Positions 9,005 to 17,058 of a stretch of 64,000 nucleotides of DNA are shown here, one piece after another. Every line of letters starts with the position of its first letter. The stretch's first letter is position 1. Under the pieces are notes generated by a model. That model searched no databases. It was not told the DNA's origin and worked only from the letters and a program-made list of their open reading frames with translations. The DNA is from Govania unica (GTDB lineage: Bacteria; Pseudomonadota; Alphaproteobacteria; Sphingomonadales; Govanellaceae). The translations under genes and the position numbers were made by a program. The stretch is from contig NZ_JANWOI010000001.1 in NCBI RefSeq assembly GCF_027920805.1, positions 248,001 through 312,000 of the forward strand, written 5' to 3'.

Positions 9005-9856
9005 CGGGATAATGGCCAGCGACAGCAGGGTCGACAACACCACAAGGCTCGCGACCCGCTGGGGCTGGTTGTTGAAGCGCGCCGCCAGCAGGTAATTCAG
9101 CACCGCGATCGGCATGGCGCCCTGGATGAGGGCAACACCCATGGCCTCGCCCTCAAGCCCGACCAGACGGGCGATGCCATAGACGGCCCCGATGCCAAGG
9201 ACATAGCGGTAGACTACAAGGCTGAGCGTCTCGCGGAAATGCGTCACCTTGAGGCTGGCGAGCGAGGCGCCGAGCGCCAGCAGCATCATCGGCATCATCA
9301 GCCCGCTGATCAGATCGGCGGTGTTGAGCATCCAGGTGGGCGGCGTCACCCCGGCATAAAGGAACATAAGCGCAAGGCCGATGGCATAGACCATGGGCAT
9401 GCGCATCAACAGCACTGGCTTCATCTGCCCCGACGCCATGAGCACGCCGATGGTCAATTGGCTGGCGCTGCTGACGGCATAGAACGCGATGGCGAGCGTG
9501 AGGCCAGTGTCGCCATAGGCGAAATAACAGAGCGGCAGGCCCAGATTGCCCCAGTTCGGAAAGGTCAGCGGATGGAGCCAGTCCCGCAGCGACAACCCGC
9601 GCGCCCGCAGCATCAGCCAGTTCGCGGCCATCATGGCCACAAGCGTCAGCCCGGCCACCAGGCTCATACGGGCAAAAAGATCGCCCGAGACCTTCATGGT
9701 GGTCAGGCCGTAAAAGGCCAGCGCCGGGGAGCCCACATTGATGACAATGCGCGAAATGAAGGCGGGGTCGATCTCAAGCTTCATCCGCACCCAGAGATAG
9801 CCGATCCCCACCGTGATGAAGACGGGGACGAGAACATTCAGAAGCGCCTGCCACAT
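8981..9856 (-). CDS. AEC (auxin efflux carrier) family transporter
   Basis: This is a roughly ten-helix membrane protein of the AEC/PF03547 family, with the hydrophobic N-terminal LLNVLVPVFITVGIGYL segment and the conserved NWGNLGLPL motif in the middle. Members carry small organic acids such as malonate or other carboxylates; substrate cannot be predicted. The ATG at 9856 (MWQALL) is preferred, with AGAGG 8 bases upstream. It is on the same strand as, and directly downstream of, the Rieske oxygenase gene (113 bases), so it may belong to that catabolic locus. Its 3' end overlaps bolA. Confidence 0.88.
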   Translation of the reverse strand: MWQALLNVLVPVFITVGIGYLWVRMKLEIDPAFISRIVINVGSPALAFYGLTTMKVSGDLFARMSLVAGLTLVAMMAANWLMLRARGLSLRDWLHPLTFPNWGNLGLPLCYFAYGDTGLTLAIAFYAVSSASQLTIGVLMASGQMKPVLLMRMPMVYAIGLALMFLYAGVTPPTWMLNTADLISGLMMPMMLLALGASLASLKVTHFRETLSLVVYRYVLGIGAVYGIARLVGLEGEAMGVALIQGAMPIAVLNYLLAARFNNQPQRVASLVVLSTLLSLAIIPLLLGFLL

Positions 9857-9969
9857 GCACAAGACCTCTTGGACGCCGGTACCATGATTGCGGTTGCGAT
9901 GATGGTGGTGCGGATAAGGACTTGTGCCGATTTAACATATTCCGGGCGCGAAGACTCGGCGTTTCTTGG

Positions 9970-10977
9970 TCAAGAGATCATATCGCAGGCGATGCTGGTC
10001 CGCGGATAGTCGCGTACATAGCCGAGAAACCGCGCCAGCATGCGATCCGAATGGGTCAGCATGTCCTGTCGGAAGCTCAGGTTCTTCATGATCAGGGTGT
10101 CTTCGCTGAACAGCCGGTTGCCGAATTTGAGACCCTCGGTGAGGGCGATGTCGATCATTTCATCCTCGCCAGGCGCGCCGCTGCTTTTCGGGGTGGCGAC
10201 GATCAGACTGGACAGCGTGCGATTGCCCGGCAGAGCCTTGCCCGCGGACATCTGATAGACCGGCCGGCCCATGAATTCGCTCATGAAGATCAGGCAATTG
10301 GTGCCGAAGACGCGGACCTCCTGCTTTAGTTGGCCCATGCCGGGAATGGTCATGGTCTGGACATACTGCATGCCATGGGGGCTGATCGTGACCTCCTCAG
10401 GATTGACGTCGAGGTCGATGTGATGCACGGCCATCAGATGCTGAATATCCGAGGAATTGGAATAGGGGACGAAATGGTCCTTTTCGGTGAGAACGGAAAA
10501 TTCACGGCGCATGATCAGATCCTGTTCCGGGAGCTGAAACTGCGGCACGTCATATAAGGGCTCCTCGCCATTGAAGGCCCAGATGAAGCCAAGGGTCTCC
10601 CGGGTTGGAAAGCGGAACAGCCTGGCGTCTGCGGGCGGGCTGTCCTTGACGGCGGTGGCGATGCACTGTCCGGCATCGTTGTAGCGCCAGTGATGATAGG
10701 GGCAGCGGATCGCGCCGTTGACGATCTCGCCGTCGCTGAGGTCGGCGCCGAGATGACGGCAATAGGGGCTCAGCACCTGGGCCGTGCCGTCCGCGCCGCG
10801 AATGACGATGACCCGGCCATTCATGAATTCGCTGCCGAGGATTTTGTCTTTCTGGACGTCGGTTGAAAAACAGACGGGGTACCAGTTCTGGTCATAGCCA
10901 TTGGCTGCCGACTGCGGCGGAATGGGCGTGCCGCGTTGCAGGTGGCCGCCGGTCAGGGTTGGGGAAATGGAGTTCAT
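9970..10977 (-). CDS. Rieske 2Fe-2S aromatic ring-hydroxylating-type oxygenase, alpha subunit
   Basis: The N-terminal Rieske domain binds a 2Fe-2S cluster through Cys73-x-His75 and Cys92-x2-His95. The catalytic domain carries the mononuclear iron site in DIQHLMAVHH (Asp177, His180, His185), the usual bridging Asp and facial ligands. Such enzymes hydroxylate or demethylate aromatic and other cyclic substrates using electrons from a ferredoxin/reductase. No beta subunit, ferredoxin or reductase gene is nearby, so it should be an alpha-only (homotrimeric) enzyme served by a reductase encoded elsewhere. The upstream GlcG-like gene ends 11 bases before its start, indicating an operon. The substrate is unknown. 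Confidence 0.92.
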   Translation of the reverse strand: MNSISPTLTGGHLQRGTPIPPQSAANGYDQNWYPVCFSTDVQKDKILGSEFMNGRVIVIRGADGTAQVLSPYCRHLGADLSDGEIVNGAIRCPYHHWRYNDAGQCIATAVKDSPPADARLFRFPTRETLGFIWAFNGEEPLYDVPQFQLPEQDLIMRREFSVLTEKDHFVPYSNSSDIQHLMAVHHIDLDVNPEEVTISPHGMQYVQTMTIPGMGQLKQEVRVFGTNCLIFMSEFMGRPVYQMSAGKALPGNRTLSSLIVATPKSSGAPGEDEMIDIALTEGLKFGNRLFSEDTLIMKNLSFRQDMLTHSDRMLARFLGYVRDYPRTSIACDMIS

Positions 10978-10988
10978 GATCTTGATCC

Positions 10989-11411
10989 TTACGCATCTTG
11001 AGATTGCGGGAAGGGCGCGAAAACATGGGCCAGCGCCGCTGTAGCGACGGCCTGATCCTGATGATAGATGCCGCCCGCGACGCCGATCGCGCCCATGGCC
11101 CGGCCGTCTTTGACGATCGGAATGCCGCCCGGCAGGATGAAGAAATCCGGATCGCCATGAAGGGCTTCGCCGATCAGGGGATCCTCGGCTGCCATATGGG
11201 CGATGGCTTCGGTGGGGAAGCCCATGCCGGCGGCTGTCCGGGCCTTTTTATGGGCGGTTTTGAGGCTCAGGAATCCGGCCCCTTCCATGCGCGCGGCGGC
11301 GATGATGTGACCGCCGGGATCGACCACCACCACGGCCACGGGAACCTGCTGCGCCGTCCCGGCCTCAATGGCGCGGGTGACGAGTTTTTGGGCTTCATGC
11401 AGAGACAACAT
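10989..11411 (-). CDS. GlcG/HbpS family protein (DUF336)
   Basis: The 140-residue product has the compact GlcG/HbpS fold signature: an N-terminal helix, VAVVVVDPGGH, KTAHKKARTA and the C-terminal GGIPI-KDG-IGVAGG motif. Members bind haem or corrinoid-type ligands, or are found without known function in catabolic operons. The ATG at 11411 is chosen over that at 11420 because AAGGA is then 8 bases upstream; for the first ATG it would touch the start codon. It is the first gene of a two-gene unit with the Rieske oxygenase and is transcribed divergently from the AraC gene, with a shared GntR-type palindrome at 11541-11553. Confidence 0.88.
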   Translation of the reverse strand: MLSLHEAQKLVTRAIEAGTAQQVPVAVVVVDPGGHIIAAARMEGAGFLSLKTAHKKARTAAGMGFPTEAIAHMAAEDPLIGEALHGDPDFFILPGGIPIVKDGRAMGAIGVAGGIYHQDQAVATAALAHVFAPFPQSQDA

Positions 11412-11540
11412 GCTGCACATCCTTTCTGATTTTGTCTTTGATCAGTATCGGTGACCGGGCTTTGGCAGCCTATGTCCGGATGTTTCGCGGAGTTATCCAT
11501 TTGTCGCCGGGCGGGGGTGAAAAAGATCTGAGTTCCGATC

Positions 11541-11553
11541 ATCGTCATACGAA
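11541..11553. promoter_or_regulatory. Predicted GntR operator, site 1 (one mismatch)
   Basis: ATCGTCATACGAA matches 12 of 13 bases of the palindrome ATCGT-N3-ACGAT found at 12625 and 16983. It lies between the divergent GlcG-Rieske and AraC genes, 130 bases before the first and 73 bases before the second. The ATCGT/ACGAT half-sites fit the GT-N3-AC core bound by FadR-type GntR proteins, and such a regulator is encoded at 17059-17853. Confidence 0.6.
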
Positions 11554-11625
11554 ATCATATTGTGTTGTCGGGCCTGATAAAGCGGCGCACACTTCGACGG
11601 GGATGGTTGGTTTGGAGGGGGTGCC

Positions 11626-12564
11626 ATGACGATCATGCAGTTTCTGACCAAGGCGCGATTTCGCAGTTCCGAATTCGGTCTGGTGACCTGCGGCGCGCCC
11701 TGGAGCGGCCGGGTACCCCTGATGCCGAGCGCGGTTCTTGTGGTCATTCGCGAGGGCGCCTGTTGGCTCGCGGTCGATGGGCAGGCTCCGCTACGGGTGA
11801 TGGCGGGCGATGTGGCGCTTATTCCGCGCGGCACCTCGCATCGGCTGTGTTCATCGCTGGATGTGCGGGACGAATCGGTGATGGAGGTCATCCGCAAACG
11901 GCCCATTCAGACCTATATGATCCGTCATGGCGGCGACGGGGCGCGCACAGTGTTTTGCGCCGCCGTGGCCAGATGGGACGATGTAGCGGAGGCTACCGTG
12001 GCCCGCATTCTGCCAGATCTCATTCTGGTGCGGCAGGCCGAATTCGGCGACGGGGCCGAGGTCGCATCCCTTGCGGAGCTGTGGGAGCGGGAGGCGCGCA
12101 AGGCGCGCGAGACGTCGCCGCTCATCAGTCACCGGGTGCTCAACCTATTGCTGGCGGAAATTCTGTTTGCGAAATTCGCCGACCCGGCGCTGCGCCGCGC
12201 TTTGATGAAAGGCTTTGCCAAACCGCCGGTGGCGCGGGCTTTGATGCTCATCCATACGGCGCTTGCGACCGACTGGACGGTCAGCGATCTCGCGAAACGG
12301 GTGGGGCTGTCGCGCTCGGCCTTCACGCGGGAGTTCAGCGCGCTGATGGGGCTCGCGCCGGGGCAGTATCTGACCGACCACAAGCTTGCCGCGGCGGCGT
12401 CCCTGCTGGCGGCGACGCCTTACGATCTGGCCACAGTGGCCGATCTCGTGGGCTATGTTTCGGTGCCGAGTTTCATCAAGGCGTTCAAACGCCGCTACCG
12501 CATGCCGCCGGGGCAATATCGCGATGCCGGGTCCGTCAATCGAGATCAGGCGCGCCCAGCCTGA
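11626..12564 (+). CDS. AraC family transcriptional regulator with cupin sensor domain
   Basis: The N-terminal half is a cupin-like ligand domain (segment PSAVLVVIREGACWLAVDG and the MAGDVALIPRG turn). The C-terminal half has the two AraC-type helix-turn-helix units, with VSDLAKRVGLSRSAFTREF as the first and LATVADLVGYVSVPSFIKAF as the second recognition region. It probably senses an intermediate of the adjacent catabolic locus. The ATG at 11626 follows GGAGGGG. The promoter region contains GntR site 1, so it may itself be controlled by the GntR protein. Confidence 0.9.
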   Translation: MTIMQFLTKARFRSSEFGLVTCGAPWSGRVPLMPSAVLVVIREGACWLAVDGQAPLRVMAGDVALIPRGTSHRLCSSLDVRDESVMEVIRKRPIQTYMIRHGGDGARTVFCAAVARWDDVAEATVARILPDLILVRQAEFGDGAEVASLAELWEREARKARETSPLISHRVLNLLLAEILFAKFADPALRRALMKGFAKPPVARALMLIHTALATDWTVSDLAKRVGLSRSAFTREFSALMGLAPGQYLTDHKLAAAASLLAATPYDLATVADLVGYVSVPSFIKAFKRRYRMPPGQYRDAGSVNRDQARPA

Positions 12565-12614
12565 ACATGAATCGGCGGCTCAAGACTTGCATATTGATTT
12601 CGACCTTTGATCTG

Positions 12615-12637
12615 ATACGATGATATCGTATGACGAT
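12615..12637. promoter_or_regulatory. Predicted GntR operator, site 2 (double palindrome)
   Basis: Two overlapping inverted repeats are present. ATACGAT (12615-12621) and ATCGTAT (12625-12631) are exact reverse complements around GAT, and ATCGT-ATG-ACGAT (12625-12637) is a perfect 13-bp palindrome identical to site 3. The site is directly upstream of the bicupin gene start (12653), overlapping the expected ribosome-binding region, which suits repression. Confidence 0.65.
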
Positions 12638-12652
12638 CATGGAGATTCTGCA

Positions 12653-13543
12653 ATGCGCATTGTTCACGACAAGGACGTCCCGTTCATCCGCTCGGAAACG
12701 CAGCACCGCGAACCCAATATCGAATTCAAACGCTTGCTTCAGGGAACCCCGGGGTCGCCGCAGAATTATGAATTCACCCTGGCCAAATCGCCGGGGCGGT
12801 TTTTAAGTCCGCGCCATCATCATAATTTCGATCAGATCCGGTTGTGTCTGGATGGCAAGTTCGGCGACGGCAAGGCCACGGATCTTGCGCCGGGGGAGGT
12901 CGGTTATTATGGTGAAGGCGGCTATTATTCCATCGACTCGACGGATTCTCTGGTGCTGTTGCTGCAATTCGGCGGTGCCAATGGCGATGGCTTCACGTCA
13001 TATTCGGACCTGTTTCGCGCTTATCATGAAATGACCAAGCTTGGTGAATTCCGGAATGGCGTGTTCTTCCGCAATCAACGCACCAATCTGCCGCCGGATG
13101 TGAAACCCAATCAGGATGGCTACGAAGCCTTGTGGCAGCATATCAACGGCAAGCCGGTCACTTACCGTGAGCCGCGCTATCGCAATCCGGTGATCATGAA
13201 TCCGGCCCATGCGGCGGCGCTGCCCGATGCGGAGCAGGCCGGTGTTTTCCGCTCCACCCTTGGGGTATTTACCGAACGGCTGATTGATATCACCCAGATC
13301 AAGGTGACGGAAGGAGCAGTCCTCGCGGAGTCCGCACCGCGCGCGCCCAAGCTTGGCTATGTGCTGTCGGGGGAGGCGGAGACCGAGGGCGATCGGCTGA
13401 TCGCCGGCACGGCGTTTGAAATCGCCACCGGCGAAACCCTGCATCTGACGGCGCAGTCCGATCTGCATATTCAGATGATCACCCTGCCCTGGTTCAGCGA
13501 TGACGAGCTGTTGCAGTCGCGTCCGACCGCTGCAATCGTCTGA
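12653..13543 (+). CDS. Bicupin-like protein of unknown function
   Basis: The 296-residue product has a first cupin-like domain at about 20-110, with the metal-binding type run SPRHHHNFDQIR and the turn LAPGEVGYYGEGG, and a more degenerate second cupin near the C-terminus (LGYVLSGEAETEG and GTAFEIATGETLHL). Bicupins include dioxygenases, isomerases and binding proteins; no specific subfamily is recognised. The ATG at 12653 has GGAG at 12641-12644; the upstream in-frame ATG at 12620 lies within the operator. It is 14 bases ahead of the hydrolase-like gene, so the two form an operon under GntR site 2. Confidence 0.7.
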   Translation: MRIVHDKDVPFIRSETQHREPNIEFKRLLQGTPGSPQNYEFTLAKSPGRFLSPRHHHNFDQIRLCLDGKFGDGKATDLAPGEVGYYGEGGYYSIDSTDSLVLLLQFGGANGDGFTSYSDLFRAYHEMTKLGEFRNGVFFRNQRTNLPPDVKPNQDGYEALWQHINGKPVTYREPRYRNPVIMNPAHAAALPDAEQAGVFRSTLGVFTERLIDITQIKVTEGAVLAESAPRAPKLGYVLSGEAETEGDRLIAGTAFEIATGETLHLTAQSDLHIQMITLPWFSDDELLQSRPTAAIV

Positions 13544-13557
13544 CCGGAGCCTTGGCG

Positions 13558-14514
13558 ATGACGGTATCGATGACGCTCGATCGTGAGGTGGAACAGATGC
13601 TCGCCGCCCTGGCCGAGGCGGGACCTTTTGGGGACAGGTTCGATCCTGTGAGCTTCCGCGCGCAGTTCGAACAGATGTCGCCCGGTCTGTGGGATCCGCA
13701 GGCGCTGCCGGTGCATCATTGGCAGGACATGACCATTCCGGCGGGGGATCACGCGCTTGCGGCGCGGGTTTATTGGCCGCGTCGCAGCAAGGACTGGTTG
13801 CCGGTGTTGCTATTTTTTCATGGCGGCGGTTATTGCAGCGGCAGCATCCATACGGCTGCGGCTCATGCGCGGTTTCTCTGTCGGGAGGCGGATTGCATTG
13901 TCGTCACCGCAAGTTATCGTCTCGCGCCGGAACATCCGTTTCCGGCCGGGGTGGAAGACGCTTTCGTTGCGGCCGACTGGCTGGTCCATCATGCGGCGGA
14001 TCTTGGTGGCGATCCGGCGCGCCTTGCCATTGGTGGCGACGCACCGGGGGCAAGTTTCGCGGCTTGCTGTGCGATCCGCGCGCGGGACCAAGGGTCGCCG
14101 TTCAGGGTTCAGTTGCTGCTTGGGCCGTCGACGGATTTTTACGGGGACTATCCTGAAAAACTGCGCAATCTCAGGATCGGGCCGGTGACCGCGCCGGTGC
14201 TGGCGGCGCTTGAAGAAGCTTATCTGCCGGACGCTGCGGCGCGGGCTGACTGGCGATGTTCTCCCTTGCGGGCGGAGTCGCTTGGCGGTTTGCCGCCGGT
14301 TTATATTCTCGCCGCTCAATATGATTTTCTACGACCGGAGACCGACGCCTTTGTCGATCGGCTGCGCGCCGAAGGCACGGATGTGACCTATCAGGTCTGG
14401 CCGGGCACGGTGCATAATTTCTTTTCCATGTCTGATCGACTGCTCATCGCCCGGAGCGCCATGCGTCATGCGGCTCGGCATTTACGCAGGGCGCTCCATC
14501 CGGCGAGTATCTAG
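13558..14514 (+). CDS. Alpha/beta hydrolase (HSL-type) lacking the nucleophile serine
   Basis: The fold is that of the hormone-sensitive-lipase group (Abhydrolase_3): the HGGG oxyanion motif is at 88-91, ASYRLAPEHPFPAGVED follows, an acid residue lies in AAQYDFLRPE and a His in PGTVHNFF. The nucleophile elbow, normally GDSAG, reads GDAPG, with Ala162 (GCA at 14041-14043) in place of Ser. A classical serine esterase mechanism is therefore not possible. It may be a pseudoenzyme with a binding or regulatory role, or a recent inactivating change. The ATG at 13558 is favoured; a TTG at 13552 is in frame. Its stop overlaps that of the convergent receptor gene in the palindrome CTAG (14511-14514). 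Confidence 0.85.
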   Translation: MTVSMTLDREVEQMLAALAEAGPFGDRFDPVSFRAQFEQMSPGLWDPQALPVHHWQDMTIPAGDHALAARVYWPRRSKDWLPVLLFFHGGGYCSGSIHTAAAHARFLCREADCIVVTASYRLAPEHPFPAGVEDAFVAADWLVHHAADLGGDPARLAIGGDAPGASFAACCAIRARDQGSPFRVQLLLGPSTDFYGDYPEKLRNLRIGPVTAPVLAALEEAYLPDAAARADWRCSPLRAESLGGLPPVYILAAQYDFLRPETDAFVDRLRAEGTDVTYQVWPGTVHNFFSMSDRLLIARSAMRHAARHLRRALHPASI

Positions 14515-16874
14515 AACCGGCGGGTGATGGTCGCGCCATATTGGCGGGGGGGTGCGAGATATCCGGTGGCAATGCCAAAGGAGACGAAGCCGAAAGATTG
14601 ATAGCGTTTGTTGCCGAGATTGGTGCCATAGACCGCGAGCTGCCAGTTTTCATCCGGCGATTGATAGGTGGCCCGGGCATTGAGCAGGGTCAGCGACTTT
14701 TCCACGACTGCTTCGATATTGGGGACGTTCGGATAGATCCGGCTACGATAGATGAGATCGCCGCGCAGAGTGAGCGAGCCGATGGAGCCGAGCGGGAAGT
14801 CATATTGCACGCCAAGATTGGCCGTCCATTCCGGGGTCTGGGCAAAGGAGGCGTCGGTGTTGAATGGCAATAGCGCGTGGGGGAAGCTGCTGGGCGGATT
14901 GAGGCTGAGGAATTTTGCGTCCACATAACCCAGACTGCCGTCTATGCGTAGATTTTGCACGGGCATGGCCTGCAGTTCGGCTTCGAAACCGCGAATGCGT
15001 GCCTTGCCGGCATTGACCGTGGGGGTGTTGACGATCGGCCCATCGCTGATGAGAACGGTGACCTGAATATTGTTATAGTCGGTCTGGAACGCCGCCATAT
15101 TGAGCCGCACCCGATTATCGAGAAAATCGAATTTGGCCCCGAGTTCATAGGCGGTCACGGTTTCCGGATCATAGGGCAGAGGCCCGGGGGAGGCAGTCAG
15201 CGCGCGGCCGTTGAAGCTGCCGCTTTTATAGCCGCGCGACCAGGAGGCGTAGAGAAAAACCGATTCAAGAGCGCGATATTCCACACTGGCCTTCGGAGAA
15301 AATTCATCCCAGCTGCCATGGGCCGTGAGCGTGGTGCCACTCGAAAGAAAAGCTGGTATCAGACCAACCCCCGGCACATCGATGACCCCTGCCGCATAGA
15401 CCGATGAGGGGGCCCCGTCCAGATAAGGATTGGCGAGGAAATCGGGACGGTCGGTGAAGGTTTTCTTGTCGCGGGAATAGCGCAGACCGCCGGTGATGCT
15501 GAGCGCCTCGGTAAGGCCGACGGTGACGCTTGCGAAGGCGGCGTAGTTGTTGGTTTTGAGATGGCTCCGCAACTGGATTTCAGGGCCGATGGCCGGGCGC
15601 AGGAAGGCGGCATCGAACAGGATGTCGCTGGTCTCGCGGGCGTAATAGGCGCCGACCAGCCAATCCGTCCGTGCGCCGATCTTGCCGTAAACCTGAAATT
15701 CCTGGGAGAACTGGGTGGAGTCGAATTTGGTGAATTGTTCGGCGATGCGCAAAGGACTGCCGTCATAATCGACGCCGGACTGATCTTTCTGATGGCGGTA
15801 GGCGGTGATGGATTTGACGGAGACGAGATCGGACGTCCAGTCCACCGTCCCTGAGATGCCCCAGACATCAAGTTTGGAGACATTGGGGCCGGTGGCCAGG
15901 CTGTCATAGCCGCCGTGGCTGACAAAGGGTGATGTGCATTTCGTGGCCGGTGCCGGGAACGGCGGACAGGTGGCGCTTGGCGTCAGATAGGGCAGGCCAA
16001 AGCCGTAGGGCGGCGGTGGCGAGGCGACAAAAGCATCAAAGGCCCTGAGGCCGGAAAAATTATCATCGCCTTCGACAATGGCGATGGCCTGATGGGGATA
16101 GGCATGTTCATCCCGCCTTGTGCCGTCGGCAGTCAGAAACACCGTCAGATTGTCATTGGCCGTCCAGTTGAGCACGGCGCGGCCGGACCAGACATCCTGA
16201 TCGCCCATGTCTTCGCCGGTCAGCAGACGCTTGCCGTACCCGTCCTGGGCCCGCCGCGCCACCGAGACTGAGCCCGCGAGTTTCTCGGCTACCAGCGGGA
16301 ATTCCACATAGCCCTTGAGTTCATAGTGATTGTAATTGCCGCCGGTGGCTTCAAGCTTGCCGCTGAAATCTCCGGTCGGTCGTTTGCTGGTGATGCTGAT
16401 GGCACCGCCGATGGTGTTGCGGCCAAAAAGCGTGCCCTGGGGTCCGCGCAACACCTCCACCCGTTCGGGGTCGAGGAGATCGAGCACATTGCCGGTCTGG
16501 CGGGCGATATAAACGCCATCAAGATAAACGCCGACACCGGGGTCGGTTGTGGGCACGAAATCGATCTGGCCGATGCCACGGATGAAGAAACTGGCCGTGG
16601 CCGCGCCGCCGGAGGGCCCGGAGGACACATATAAATTGGGCGCCACGGAAGACAGATTGGCGATATCCGTGATCGAGCGCATTTCAAGATTTTCGCTGCT
16701 GAAGGCGGCCACGGCCACCGGGACGGTTTGAATGCTTTCGGCGCGGCGGCGGGCGGTGACGACGATTTCTTCAAGCCCGGCGGTGTCGCGCGCGCTGGCG
16801 GCGAGCGCCTGGGTCTGCGGCTCCAGAGCCAGCATGGCAACGGCTGCACTGCCCCATAACAGTTTGGCTTTCAT
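14511..16874 (-). CDS. TonB-dependent outer-membrane receptor
   Basis: The 787-residue protein has a signal peptide (MKAKLLWGSAAVAMLALE followed by ALAAS), an N-terminal plug domain with a TonB-box-like LEEIVVTARRR and the RVEVLRGPQGTLFGRN motif, and a long beta-barrel ending in an aromatic residue (ITRRF). It belongs to the large group of receptors expanded in alphaproteobacteria that degrade aromatics, steroids or glycans. The ATG at 16874 has GGGGAG upstream. Tandem GntR-type sites lie about 100 bases upstream, so it is probably induced with the Rieske locus and imports that substrate. Confidence 0.94.
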   Translation of the reverse strand: MKAKLLWGSAAVAMLALEPQTQALAASARDTAGLEEIVVTARRRAESIQTVPVAVAAFSSENLEMRSITDIANLSSVAPNLYVSSGPSGGAATASFFIRGIGQIDFVPTTDPGVGVYLDGVYIARQTGNVLDLLDPERVEVLRGPQGTLFGRNTIGGAISITSKRPTGDFSGKLEATGGNYNHYELKGYVEFPLVAEKLAGSVSVARRAQDGYGKRLLTGEDMGDQDVWSGRAVLNWTANDNLTVFLTADGTRRDEHAYPHQAIAIVEGDDNFSGLRAFDAFVASPPPPYGFGLPYLTPSATCPPFPAPATKCTSPFVSHGGYDSLATGPNVSKLDVWGISGTVDWTSDLVSVKSITAYRHQKDQSGVDYDGSPLRIAEQFTKFDSTQFSQEFQVYGKIGARTDWLVGAYYARETSDILFDAAFLRPAIGPEIQLRSHLKTNNYAAFASVTVGLTEALSITGGLRYSRDKKTFTDRPDFLANPYLDGAPSSVYAAGVIDVPGVGLIPAFLSSGTTLTAHGSWDEFSPKASVEYRALESVFLYASWSRGYKSGSFNGRALTASPGPLPYDPETVTAYELGAKFDFLDNRVRLNMAAFQTDYNNIQVTVLISDGPIVNTPTVNAGKARIRGFEAELQAMPVQNLRIDGSLGYVDAKFLSLNPPSSFPHALLPFNTDASFAQTPEWTANLGVQYDFPLGSIGSLTLRGDLIYRSRIYPNVPNIEAVVEKSLTLLNARATYQSPDENWQLAVYGTNLGNKRYQSFGFVSFGIATGYLAPPRQYGATITRRF

Positions 16875-16969
16875 CTTTGTTTCTCCCCTTTTTGGCGGCT
16901 TCCCGATTTTGCTTTCTGTCTGGCTCACTTTCTGGATGTGGTCGGGTGGGGTGGTAATGTTAATGCGAT

Positions 16970-16995
16970 ATCGTCATAATCAATCGTCATACGAT
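16970..16995. promoter_or_regulatory. Predicted GntR operator, site 3 (tandem)
   Basis: ATCGTCATACGAT at 16983-16995 is a perfect 13-bp palindrome, the exact reverse complement of site 2. A partial copy, ATCGTCATAAT, lies directly before it at 16970-16980 in the same orientation, 13 bases apart. The pair is between the divergent TonB receptor and GntR genes and would allow joint control and autoregulation. Confidence 0.68.
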
Positions 16996-17058
16996 AATGT
17001 TAAAAAATATCGCTTGTCAATCCGGCCTTGCGCGAAAATACTGACGGAGGATCCAGAG

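Noticed and set aside
11562-12623. An alternative 353-codon frame over the AraC gene.
   Set aside because: It is out of frame with the helix-turn-helix motifs and its translation is Gly/Arg-rich with no domain.
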